Of a stretch of DNA of 64,000 nucleotides, positions 50,101 to 60,744 are shown piece by piece. Below the pieces are notes generated by a model. The model was not told the origin of the DNA, made no database searches, and was given only the letters and a program-made list of their open reading frames with translations. Source of the stretch: Prototheca cutis (lineage: Eukaryota > Chlorophyta > Trebouxiophyceae > Chlorellales > Chlorellaceae). The stretch covers positions 147,591-211,590 of the forward strand of contig BCIH01000002.1 in assembly GCA_002897115.2 (NCBI GenBank), in the 5' to 3' direction. The translations under genes were made by a program, and so were the position numbers. Each line of letters opens with the position of its first letter. Within the stretch, counting starts at the first letter, position 1.

Positions 50101-53097
50101 GTCGCGTCCTCCAATACATCCAGCGGCACAGCCTCGTGCCGCCCCGCGTAAATCTCAGCCAGTACCGGCGCGGGAAGTGCCCCGGTCAAGCGGTCCACGT
50201 GGTGCGAGGGCGTGATCACGGTGGGGAAATGCAGCTGGACCGAGGCAAGGTCACAAACACTGCTGCTCTGCAAACTGCTGGGAGAGGCCTGGCTCAGCCC
50301 CACGCTGCGAGCCGCCGATAACCGGGCGGCCGCAGCGGCCTCCGCCAGCTGTTCGCGGTCGGGCAGCGGGTCGGAGGGCCCGGGAGAGGGCGCATCTGCT
50401 GCGTCGGGCCCTGGTTCTTGAATCTTTTCTGCCGCGACCACTGCTGCACCAATGATAGCGGCGCTGCTGCTGTCATTGTCCCCATTTGCTTCAGGAATGA
50501 CCCTTGCCGGTGCTGCAGGCGTCGTCTCCAGCCCCGCAGCGCTCCCTCGTGATTCGGCCCGGTCATGGGAGGAATTGCTCGACGGATTGACTGGCAGCGC
50601 GGCGGGCGAGCTGGACGACGTCCCGCCTCGAGCATCGTCGTCAGTTTCCACTGGCTCATGTGCCGCCGATTTCTCCGACTGCGCAGCCACGCTCGTCACA
50701 CTGCGTGCCGGGATCCATATGGACGGCGCTTGGTTGGGCGCCGTGTCGCTGGCCAGCGCCGCAACCTCCATGGACGGCACCTGCGGCAGGCTCAGCACTG
50801 CGTCGTTGTGCATTTCGCCCAGGTCACCGCTGTCGCCCAGCTCCTTCAGCTCCAACTTGATGGCAGCTGCCACTCTGTTGGCCAGCTCGGCCACGTCTGT
50901 GGCACCCAGGAGGCATGGATGACCGCGTGGTAACGACATTCGTCATCGCTCTTTGACCCAGCACACCCAACCCTCGCGATGAGCAGTCGACGGGCAGGTT
51001 GATGAAATACCCCTGGACCTAGCCTTCCACGATGCCCCCGTTCCATCATTACGTAAACCACTCCGCCGCACCATTGCCTGATGTTTCTGCCAAGTTCTGA
51101 ATGTGCTCGGTCACCACTTCCGGCGCCACCGCAGCCTTGCCCAGATCCGCTCCTCCCGTAAACTGCGGCTCAGTCTGGTCCCCATCACCACTGACCAGGC
51201 GTTCCATGAGCGCCACGTTGCCTTCTGTGAGTGGCAGGGTTGCCCCAGGAGTGGTCACACCATCGCCGGCCAGCGGCTGGGCAGACGTTGGCGGCACATC
51301 ATCGTCTGGTGGCGCATGGCCTGCCAGCAATGTGCTCGCCCCGCCAAATTCAACGCCGAGCGGAGCTTCGTCAGTTGCTCCAGAAGCGGCACTGGGCGTC
51401 ACCAGATCCAGGAACGTCACCCCGCGATGATGCAGCCGGTCCGATTTACTCTGCGAATACCCCAACGAGCTGCTGGGTGCCTGGAGGCCTGGTCCTCTCA
51501 GCGCAGGTCGTCGAGGTACTGGCGGTAAAGTGGCTGCTGCGCCGGTCGTTGGTTGAACGTTATTCGCCTCGATCACGGCCGGCTGGTGTGGCTCAAGGCT
51601 CCTCCGGAGCAGGCGGCGGTTGAGCCGCTTGCTAGTCGGCATGCCGTGCACCGAGGACCCATCAGAGCCATCAGACAACCGTGAGCCAGATTCGGACTCG
51701 GCACCACTTGAGCTGGTGTCAGCGTCTGGGGAGCCGGCTCGGTTGGCGTCGTCGGCCTCGCCGTCTCGCTGCCCTCCCCGCTCCCGAGCACCTCCCCCCT
51801 CCCGCCACTGCGTGTTTGGCGTCTGGCGCAGTGCTTCGTAGACGGGCAGGAGGGCTTTGGCCAGTCGCAGCCGCCGGCGCCTGTTTTGCGCGGCTGACGT
51901 CAGCACTGCTGCCGTCATGAGGTCGGTGGCCTCGAGGTCGGCATGGGACAGCAACCCCGCCGTCAGCTCGGCGATGCTGTGCAGGGGGGCCTGTCGCCCT
52001 GCGGGCCGGCGGATGTTGTGCCGGCAGCACAGGACCAGCGCGATGCACTCGCACCGCTGCTCCCATGATCCCCGCGTGCCGTGCTCGGGGTAGAGATTGT
52101 ACATTATCAGCATGCCAGTCCTGCATGGACGGATGTGGTGGTTTTTTTGTGTGTGTCTGTCTGTGTGTTGGGGGGGGGGGTGTTCACGCCGGGGACACAC
52201 GCATAGGCATAGGAGGCACCCGCAGTAATGACACCCGCAGCAAACAAACAGACAGACAGACACAAGAAGCAGCAAATGCACTTGCCCGATGATGGCGATG
52301 AGGCCCCACGTTGAGTAGACCAGCACGCGTGCCACGGCGTGCACTTGGCCCCGGACCTCAACAGGCCAGCAGCTGTCTATGCCGTCCCGGACCACGCCTG
52401 TGCCATACGCCGCAAACACAACCTGGCTGATGATCGTCACGGTGCTGATGTGCAGCAACACAGGAACCCATCGGCGCTTACTCTCCTCAAGAGGTGCGCC
52501 TGCATGTGAAACGGCAAGAGTGCTTGGAGGCCTACGACGGTGGGGGGGATTGTGCACCCGTGCGGCCATGCGCATGCGTGCGCTCGCGGTGCATGGCCAT
52601 GATCGTCAGCATTTGGTCGTAATGTGGTGCATCTCGCTGAAGATGCAGGGGCACCGCACAAAGGACCGGCAGCCAGGGAAGGCCAGTGCTCTCGGTCAGG
52701 TAAGACGTATCGTTCGACATCGCGCCACCCGTCCAGCTGCTGCTAGTCGTGCTATGTGCACACATTGCAAAGGCACTCTAATTGCTTCAACACAGATGCA
52801 CAAGTGGAACATTACAAGCCCCCACCCACAATTCAGCGCACCCTTCATGCCGTGGTGGAAGAGCAGGACCTCCAGCACCAGGCTGACCGCGAACGAGGAG
52901 AAGAGGCCAGCAAAAACGGCCACATACTCCGTCCCTGCGCCTTCCCCGCAGTCCCGAGGCCACTGACCCGAACCTATGGCGCCAAAGAGCAGGAAGCATA
53001 CCCATATAAGGTGAAACACACCGCAAATTGCCGCCGGAATGGGCACCACGTCTGAGCTGAAATGCCACCGCCGGCCCCACAAGCGGATGGCGGGCAT
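47118..53097 (-). CDS. sn-1-specific diacylglycerol-lipase-like class 3 lipase, about 1320 aa
   Basis: Probably cleaves the sn-1 acyl chain of diacylglycerol at a membrane. Exons (complement): 52842-53097, 52286-52499, 51072-52120, 49995-50896, 49619-49770, about 48955-49481, about 48661-48811, 48303-48442, 48048-48154, 47538-47868, 47118-47254. N-terminal membrane helices include CGVFHLIWVCFLLFG, AVFAGLFSSFAVSLVLEVLL and LHISTVTIISQVVFAAYG. A DAGL-like helix follows (IAELTAGLLSHADLEATDLM). The lipase domain has PYMVALDHRRKAVVLAIRGT, the nucleophile VVGHSLGAGAAALISLQLLD split by an intron, the Asp in VGKDAVPRASVANLGRL, and the His in LLSPHMLRDHL. Long Ser/Pro/Ala-rich insertions (exons 3, 4, 6) make it far larger than animal DAGL-beta. 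Two introns use GC donors. The exon 6/7 junction is unresolved (candidate donors 49077, 48954, 48855). Confidence 0.85.
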
Positions 53098-53452
53098 GCT
53101 GCCGACCAGCAGCCGCGAACCGGGCAGTTTACATCGTGATCTTCACGATTTACAAGCACCCTCAAGCCATACATTTCAATCCCTGGCTGCTGTGTGTGAG
53201 GGCGCCGGGCCAAGGCCGGCAGTGCCAGATGGGCAAGAACCCGACTGCTACCTGGAAGGAAGCTGGCCGGAAGGGGAGGCAGGCACACCAAGCTTCATCC
53301 GCCCCCCGGCACAGAGCTGCCCTCTCGTAGGGCTTGTACTGTGACTACACGGCACTTCTACTGCAATCTACAGGGTTCAAGTGGGCACATGGCAGAGGAA
53401 CAATGGAGCCGCTGCCGGTGATGGCGCTTGGGTGCCCCATGTCAATGCAGTG
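53098..53452. other. Short intergenic region
   Basis: 355 bases between the lipase start and the PSF1 stop, both minus strand. It must hold the lipase promoter. Confidence 0.5.
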
Positions 53453-54687
53453 TCAGCCCTTTGCCCCCGACACAAACTCGAGGACGCCGTCCATCACAAG
53501 GGGGTGGGCCTCGTCCCGGGGCAGCCAGTGGGATTTCCCACGCTGCAGTGAGATCTTGCCGCTGCTGAACACCACCTCGCCAAAGTCTCGGAGGACCCGC
53601 ACCTGGGCAAAGGGGTCCTCCGGCGGCTCCGGATCCTGGGACGAAAACGAGATAGCGAGGGTTCAGGTCGTCGGCAAGGCACGAGCGGCACACAGAGAGG
53701 TACACACACAAATTCCCGTGCCATAGGACGCGCATCAGCAACCGGCGGTCAGCACAAAGGCACAGCACGGCGGCAACGCACCGCGGTGAGGTCCAGGCCC
53801 ACGCCGAGCCTGCCCGACCGCATGTATCGGTTGAGCAGCTGGTCATATCCCCGGAAGTACTTGATCTCAAGCACGGCCAGGTTGTTCTCCACGTGTTCAG
53901 GCAGGCTTCTCTGGGTCCAGCGCAGCTCCTGAAGCCGTTCTATCCGCTCCTTGCTGCGGGTGGGGGTGAGCGTTCGCATGTGGGATGTGATTGCGGGGCG
54001 GCGGCCACATCATGCAGATTTCTGCAAACATCACCGGCCCCTATAAATCAATGGGATTGACACAAAACAGGGCGAAAACCCACCCTTTCCAATGCCCAGA
54101 AAGTGCATCATTGGAGTTGGCAGGTCCCCCCAACAGGGTCAAGCACACACATACATACATGTAGGCAAACAGGAGGCGCTTGTTCCTGAGGATGCTGGCA
54201 TGATGGACAATCATTTCAGTGGCTTCTGCGGGCGTGCCCCGCCATGCGCTGGGATCGTCGTCCTCCGCCCCGCTCACGGACGCCTGGGACTGTGACTGGC
54301 TCTCCAAGTACCGCTGCCTCGACGTGCTGCAGGCGGGGGATGACGGTGGTGCGGGTGTGCAGGTCCCAGATGGCAGCACATGACAACCTCGGCAATGCTG
54401 TGGCACGCCCAGATACTGGAAGTCATGGGGCATCACCATACTCACTGGAACAATGTCACCAGACGCTCGTACTGGACGTTGATCTCGTCCACGACATTGT
54501 TGAAGGCGTCATCCTACACGAGGTGTGGGCCGAGGCGTCCATGATCGGCCCTGCCAGCGGCATTTCCCTCTCGTGAACAGCCCAAACTCCTGTCACAGCT
54601 CCAGGCACTTACATTAAATGGTGGTACTACATCTTTGGGGCAACTGAAGACTTCTTGCGCGAGGTCGAAGGCCTGCTTTCCAAACAT
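53453..54687 (-). CDS. GINS1: GINS complex subunit PSF1, 221 aa
   Basis: Subunit of the GINS tetramer, part of the CMG replicative helicase. Five exons (complement): 54613-54687, 54446-54513, 54159-54326, 53782-53953, 53453-53635, giving 221 aa (human 196). Start MFGKQAFDLAQEVFSCPKD matches the family N-terminus. Exon 3 carries HHASILRNKRLLFAY, the conserved helix of the A domain, after an acidic insertion (SGAEDDDPSAW). Exon 4 has RIERLQELRW, YMRSGRLGVGLDLT. Exon 5 is the B domain: RVLRDFGEVVFSSG, SHWLPRDEAHPLVMDGVLEFV. The insertion in exon 3 and a short extension after it explain the extra length. Confidence 0.93.
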
Positions 54688-55056
54688 CGCCGGCTGGCAC
54701 CAGGTGCACGGCCCACACGCCCAGTCTCGACCGCACCCGCGTCCCTGGCTTAGAGCACCACAGTTTCAACTCTTCGCAAAATAAGGAGTAGCCTTGGAGA
54801 TTCTCCTGCATGCACGATTGGTGGCTGTCTCGGTGCCCTCGCCAGGCCGTTCGTAATTTGATTCCAATTACGGGTGGGGTACGATTCCAGACAAACTGGG
54901 GCGCACCCCACAACGGCGCCCGCTCTCCACCGGGGAGAGGAGGCGCCCTGTGAGGTTGCCGAGAAACGAAGTAACTGGGCATTGCCTTACAGCACGCGTT
55001 CAATGGTACTGTTCCGTGGCGCAGGGCCTGCGGCAAATCCTGGTGATCAGATCATA

Positions 55057-55346
55057 TCAGATGGAGCGCCTGGGAGGTGGAGGTGCGGAGGCAAGCTTGG
55101 TTTTGCGATCAAAAGGCGGCGGCCTCTTGCCGGTCAGGGCCAGTCTCTCCCCAGGTGGTGGATGTTCCGCGCGGCATTGATGTCGCGGTTCCACACCACG
55201 CCACACCTCTGGCATTTGAGGATGGCGTACTTGTTCCGGGCGGTGCTGCTGGGCAGGCCACTGTCAACCGCTGGGCATCACGTCCACCGGCCTCGTCCCG
55301 GCCTGGAGCACCTGCTGCACTTGATGCCGGCGTACCGTCTGGGTGG
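55057..55346 (-). pseudogene. C-terminal remnant of a Fanzor/TnpB-type RNA-guided nuclease
   Basis: On the minus strand, two CxxC pairs (KCSRC at about 55322-55308 and LKCQRC at about 55220-55204) are followed by GVVWNRDINAARNIHHL. That is the hallmark zinc ribbon and third RuvC Asp region of TnpB (OrfB) and its eukaryotic relatives, Fanzor proteins. Between the pairs there is an in-frame TGA at 55278-55280. After NIHHLGRDWP a stop at 55134-55136 is bypassed only by a shift to another frame, which reads LTGKRPPPFDRKTK, similar to family C-termini. The RuvC-I and RuvC-II parts were not found nearby. I infer a broken, inactive copy. An intron removing the first stop cannot be excluded. Confidence 0.5.
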
Positions 55347-55939
55347 GCGTCTTCTCTTCCCACCCGCGCCGCATCGTGAAGGCATGCCTCTTGTGCGTGC
55401 TTGCCAACCTCAATGCCACCCCTGCAGTATGCACGTCCCAGGGCAGCCGCCGGTGCAGCCCTCCCTTCGAGGTCGTGCTCACGCGGCAGCAGTGCATCAT
55501 GCGGGGGCGGCCCGGTGCCGACTGCAGAGCTGTCCCCGGCCCTGCACCAGCCGGCGCATCGACCAGTCCGATGCAGTGGCTGCACTGTCCATTCCCGTGG
55601 TCCGGCTTCAATGAAGGATGAGGAGAAGGCGTTTTTTGACTGCGGACGTCAACCGGCACCAGCCACCACAGCTTCTCAACCTGACGATGAAGCCCAGCAC
55701 GTGGACAACTGGCATGATCCAAATCAGCAGGCCAACAGCCGCCGGCAGCGCCGGCCCAATCCCCGCTGTGCCGAGCGGGATTCACCACGAGACATCCATG
55801 CTGCCAGATCTCAGCAGGCTGTTGTGGACAGCCAGTTGGTCTGGCTGACCCCGAGTGGGGAACCCCAACGTGGGGATGATGCTGGACCTCAACCCCGGTC
55901 CCTCACCACCCGCTGAAAGACTTTGTCATCAACGGCATC

Positions 55940-56233
55940 GTGCAGCGTTTCATACTGAAGCACCCACATGCAGCGAAGGATGGCCATCTTCGATTCACTC
56001 ACAAAGTGCTGAGCACCCGCTCCCCGGAATGCATCGACAAGTGGGCGGCAGAGCTGGAAGAAGAAGGGCTCTGGGTTGAAATGCCTCTCAACTCAGGCTC
56101 TGGATCCAAGAAGCGGAAGATCGAGTGGCAGGCAGAACAGCAGCTGCCAGAAGTGCAAGCGGAGGGCCACAGCGAGATTAAATGCAGCTGCAGAGGCCCA
56201 GAAGACGGTGGCCATGACATTGCCCGTTGCTGA
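55940..56233 (+). CDS. Open frame of uncertain coding status next to the Fanzor-like remnant
   Basis: The frame reads QRFILKHPHAAKDGHLRF, then IDKWAAELEEEGLWVEMP, then a basic patch KKRKIEW. Codon pattern and composition look protein-like, and the frame stays open upstream through LKDFVINGIV. No start with clear context, no splice partner and no recognised family. It could be cargo or a remnant of the same mobile element. Confidence 0.25.
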   Translation: MQRFILKHPHAAKDGHLRFTHKVLSTRSPECIDKWAAELEEEGLWVEMPLNSGSGSKKRKIEWQAEQQLPEVQAEGHSEIKCSCRGPEDGGHDIARC

Positions 56234-56959
56234 ACTTGAACCTGATCCCTAGATAGATTGACCTGTCTTTGTCTGCACAGTACTCCCCTTGATTCGACAA
56301 AACAATGGGCAATTTAATGATGGTATGGAGGTGTAAGACGAGATTTTCTTCTGAAATCAACCCAAACAGCACCTGCTCTGGGGCACAAACAGGGCACGAT
56401 CCTTTAGCGCTTGCCAACCCTAAGAGTGCTTGCTGGCGGCGCGTTTGAAGAGTGCCAAGGGCCGCCGAGCGAGAAACCGCGGAGACACTACTCCCATCTG
56501 CACCTCAATCCTGTCATCATCTCGATTTCTGGGGTAACAGGCGTTGCAGGGGGCCTACACGCGCGGCTTGGTGGCCCCGTCCCCCACAGCTGCGCAGCCC
56601 CCGAACGTCGAAGGGCGGTTGCCCACGAACGCGCTCCGTACTGGCCCCGCCCTGTTGTCAAACCGTGCTTTGGGTGCGGAATAAACATCATCGTGCAGTC
56701 GTACAAGGGGATGTTCGCACGGGAGGGCCTGGAAGGGATTGTCGAACATCGTGGTATTCCCGCGGTTGCCGCACGAGGAGCGACCCTTTTGGCCCCCCTT
56801 TACGGGATGCCGATCCTCCGCAGGATCACATCGTTCGTGCCCTGCACGAACAACAGCAGACACGCCATGTCGTAAAACTGTCAAAGGCAGCTGCCTTGGA
56901 AATTCTCATTAAATAGACTCGACCAGGCTGGACCGAAGCGCCATCGAGAGGTGCTCAGC

Positions 56960-58684
56960 ATGGATTTCTTCAAGACCGCTCTGCAGGCTGCAGAGAAAGC
57001 TGCCGCAGCTGCCAAGGAGGCTTCACAGCGTGGCTTGGTGAGCGAGGTGACCTCGGCTGCTTTGACGTTGTGCCATGAAACGTCCAGGGGAAGAGCTGCT
57101 GTGAGTGGGCCGACCCTCCTTTCCCTCGCGCGGCGTGGACAGGTGTTGGTGGAGGGTGCAGCGGATCAGGCAGCCAAGAAGCTGACCACCATGAACCTGC
57201 ACGAGAAGATTGGCACCGGAGTGCCCAAGGACAGCAAAGCCTCGTCCACAGAATTGACAGAAATGGGTATCACAGATGAGTACATTGAGAAGCTCACAGA
57301 CCTGCACTTTAGCACTTTTAGGCAAGTTTGCGGGCCGGGGAAGCCTGTTTCTTGTTGCCAGGGGCTGTGGGGCTGTGGGGCTGCGTTCTCACACTTCCCA
57401 CAGGCTGTGGGGCGTGCTCCAGTCTTGCACACACTGGGCTGGACTGACCAATACCATGACCGTGCCTGGCTCTTCATTTCCCGGCCCGATGTCCTTGCAG
57501 GGACTTTCCAGAATCCAGGCTCTTGGACAAGGGAGGCAGCGATGTCTTTGTCCTCAATCCCTGGCAGGCCCGGCATGCTGTGCTTGTCTGCACGACGGTC
57601 AAGCAGATTGACGAGCTTCGATTCATGCTCTGCCCAAAGTGTGTGGGAAGAGGGCGGTGTGGTGTGGACGGAGGCTGTTTTTGTCGACGGGGTCCCTGGG
57701 CGTGCCAAGTGCCATTGGGAGTGACAGTACCAGGTGCTGCCAGGAAACATGGCGATGGACGAACCGGCGAGCTCCTCTTTGCGGCCACCCCCTGGCTTGG
57801 GCTTCCATCGCATGCAGGTACATGACGGACGAGCATTTCTGGCACGTCTACTTTAGCCTCATGAAACCACATCTCCCAGTGGAGACCTACAGCTGGCCGA
57901 CTGACAAGCCCCTCGGTAAGCGTGAGCTGAAGCCTGGGGGGTGTTGGGGGTCATCATGCTTGATGGACTCCCATTGGTTTGCAGAATGGGCATGGCAAAT
58001 TGGTGAGAATGGTTGATCTGTGGCTGACGGAACTGGCCAGCGCTCCCCCACCACTCCCCACACAGGCCCAGCCGGCGCTGTGGACCAGGGAGCGTCGCCC
58101 TCGTTGTTGAGCGGGATCAAGTTACAGCTGCAGCACCTGAACCGCAGCCTGCAGGCCGCGGCGCGGGGCCCAGCCGGTGCTGGTGTCGGCACCAGCGCCA
58201 CCGACGAGGGCGTGGAGCTCGGCAGCACGCACCGCTCCGCGACGCTGGGCAATGTGCGCGAAGCCACTGCTGAGGTGGCGGCCGCCGGCAGTCGCTCGGC
58301 CNGGGCCGCGCATGAGCAGGCTGCGCCGGGAGGCCTGGACGTCGACCCGGACCTCGAAGCCTACCTGGAGGTGGGGCGTGCTCAGGCTTTCCTTTTTCTG
58401 CTTGTGGATGTGTGTGGGGTGTGGGGGGAGGGGGGGCTGCCTGTGGAGGTGCGCGCGCGTACGGACAGGAACGGGGTGTAAGGATCAGGTGTCCCATTTC
58501 TGTTCTCGCAGGTGGCGATGGCGGACGCCGGGGACGAAAGCGGCGAGCCCGATGGCGGGCATGACATGGATTTAGACGCCTATCTCCAGGAACTGACGGG
58601 CGGGGTGAGGACCGGTTTGGTGATTCAGCCTGGGCCTGGCTGTTATGCCAGGGACAACTGGACGACGTGACAAAGCAGGGTCCC

Positions 58685-58747
<63 letters not shown>

Positions 58748-58894
58748 CCCTTTCCAAGGCGTCACAGCGAGCGCCTTGCTGCATTCCATTTGCAGAGCGA
58801 CGGGGAAGAGGATGAAGCAGGGGCGGAGCCAGCCGCCACCCCTGAGGAACCTGCCTCGGTAGCCGGCAGAAAAGAAGATACGAAGCGGGACTGA
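56960..58894 (+). CDS. BSD-domain protein, 329 aa
   Basis: Seven exons: 56960-57037, 57143-57321, 57501-57638, 57818-57915, 58066-58370, 58512-58604, 58796-58894, all phases agree. The N-terminus is an Ala/Lys helix (ALQAAEKAAAAAKEASQRG). The centre matches plant and DOS2-like BSD proteins: FRDFPESRLLDKGGSDVF, VLNPWQARHAVLV, then the BSD core DEHFWHVYFSLMKPHLP with its Phe-Trp and Tyr-Phe signature. The C-terminal third is acidic and disordered, with twice repeated DxDLDAYL/DPDLEAYLE blocks, and ends RKEDTKRD. Function in this subfamily is poorly defined; the BSD fold also occurs in TFIIH p62. The intron at 57322-57500 begins GCAAGT. One unresolved base at 58302. The last intron holds a (CA)n tract. 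Confidence 0.88.
58688..58746. repeat. (CA)n microsatellite in a BSD-gene intron
   Basis: About 29 uninterrupted CA dinucleotides in the last intron of the BSD-domain gene. Likely polymorphic. Confidence 0.97.
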
Positions 58895-59098
58895 ACTGGG
58901 GGGGGACGTTGGGTCCCGCGAGCACATTGCCCGGCAAGTGCCATTACTCCAGCTGTCTTGCAGTTTGTCCCAGGAATCAACAAGTGGACTGCAAAGGCAG
59001 TATCAGTTGTACCATACCACCCTCTCGTGTAACACACACGCACACAAAGAAATGGTTCCGAGATGTTTCAGCATGCATGGCCACGGCAGGGCCGGGCT

Positions 59099-59798
59099 TC
59101 ACTCCTGCCCAGTCGGCCTCCTTGCGGCATGAGCCGTGACTTCCTCGGCGACGATGCGGTCAAAATCGGGAGATTTTTTTAGGGTCACATCCAGGCGAGC
59201 TTTTTGCCGCTCGCTGCATTGAAGTGGGGACGGCGTGGCGTGGTGGCGCTGGCATGCCGAGGTCCTTCATGACACAGGCCCCGCCCACTTGGCCCCACCA
59301 CCCACGCACCTCATCTCATCGCGCAGCGTCTCCAAGCTGGTGCGCATGGACACCTCCACCGCCAGACGCCGGTTCTTCATCATCTCCGTCACCGTGACCA
59401 GCGTGTTCAGTGCAGATCCAAGTCCGGCCAGGTGCACTTCATCCTGCTCCTGAAGCCGTCTCTGCGTGTGGGCATGATCCATGGCTGCGCGGGTCAGGCA
59501 GGCCGTGGCCACCCCAGTTCCCCTCCCTCTAGGTCCCCTTCCTGTAGCCACTCCGTCTCCCCCTGGCGCCAGCGAGTGTCGGCGTGAAATAGCCGAGACT
59601 CGCCCGGTATCCAGGACCCTGCCCGCATTGCCCACCTTGATGAGAGAGATGTAACTCGCTGGGGCTTTCTGCCCCGAAATGAAGATCCTGCAGGTTGGCA
59701 ACGCGGTGATCGGAACTTGGCAGGGCCAGGGTACGACCGGGATATTGCTCCGGGCGTCGGCGGTGATCTCGCTTTTACCTGTTTGTCGTGCTCTCCAT
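59099..59798 (-). CDS. Small Alba-domain nucleic-acid-binding protein, 112 aa
   Basis: Alba proteins are small dimeric DNA/RNA-binding proteins. Four exons (complement): 59779-59798, 59636-59687, 59310-59461, 59099-59213, giving 112 aa with consistent phases. The first exon encodes only MESTTN plus two bases. The product reads NRIFISGQKAPASYISLIK, then VHLAGLGSALNTLVTVTEMM and KNRRLAVEVSMRTSLETL, which follow the Alba fold (beta1, helix 1, beta2, helix 2, beta3-beta4). A basic C-terminal tail follows (ERQKARLDVTLKKS). The Gly-Ala/Ser pattern of the dimer helix is conserved. Convergent with the BSD gene, 204 bases between stops. Confidence 0.88.
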
Positions 59799-60744
59799 GC
59801 TTGTTAACTCCCAAAGTTATACATGATCATTCATGAATTGCGGGCCGTGCATGGAATTTGCTTTGGTGATTGAAGCTTGAAAACGCCAGACGCGCCGGAA
59901 GGAAGGTCCCACCATCGGAATCAGTCTCCGCGCGACATGTCTTCGACTGGGTAGCCGGACACGGGCCAGCCCGTTCCCGGCGACACCTGAAATCTTGATG
60001 GCAGACACCCAGCATGCGAGCTCAAGCAGGTAAAATTGAGAATGACGGAGATCGTCGACATGAGGAACACAGATGTATAGGTTTCCGAGCATGCTACGCC
60101 AGGACACAATTGAGCCATGCACGGTCCCCAGCTGTCCCGCGACATCAACGTGTGTACGCGGCACTTGCGATCGCCATGTATTTCTGAGGTATAGCTGTGC
60201 AATCTGGATGGGCATGTGTATATCCAATACGTTTCATGTCGACCTTGTTGCATGCTCGAGACCTGCATTGCAGGGAGCCTGACAGCAGAGGGCCTTCCTC
60301 AGCAGGCTCGGTTCTGCTGCCAAACCCACTGGACACCTTGAGCCACGTGTGACGACGTCCTGTATGCGTTTATAGACGAGTCTGCTGCGTCTGATTGTGG
60401 CGCTGCGGATCTCTGGCCCTCGGACCACGGTCGCCAAGCATGCTCCCACCTGGTAAGCTTGACCTGGTGATGGTGTGCGCCTGTGGGTTGGTGCACGGGG
60501 ATGGATGGCGTGAACGAGGCGTGGCAAGTGCATTCAGTGGAGGCCAACGACATGTTTCACCCGTGGTCGGCACATCTCCTGACGAGCAGGGCACAGTCCA
60601 GCTGTTCAGTCGACAAGGGGGGAAGACGCGGAACCCACGGCCCCGGTGGGGTTCCAGCGGCCTGGCACGCTCCCAGTCGTGGGCGCCTCTTCGGCCGTTC
60701 TGGAAGCCTCGTGCCAACAGGACCCTCCTGCGCACGAGGTGCGC
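59799..60744. promoter_or_regulatory. Divergent intergenic region
   Basis: About 950 bases between the Alba start (minus) and the telobox Myb gene start (plus); promoters of both should lie here. Open frames are present but none is supported. No specific element could be assigned. Confidence 0.4.

Larger units (their letters stand above)
54688..56959. other. Gene-poor region with transposon-like debris
   Basis: About 2.3 kb with no intact gene. It contains the PSF1 promoter at the left edge, the zinc-ribbon remnant at 55057-55346, and a plus-strand open frame at 55940-56233. Other frames (56410-56910) are open on both strands but unrecognised. Confidence 0.5.

Noticed and set aside
56488..56884. 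RuvC-like half of the Fanzor element on the minus strand (AFVGNRPSTFGG)
   Set aside because: Resemblance is weak, catalytic Asp/Glu positions cannot be identified, and frames are short, so I did not extend the pseudogene to it.
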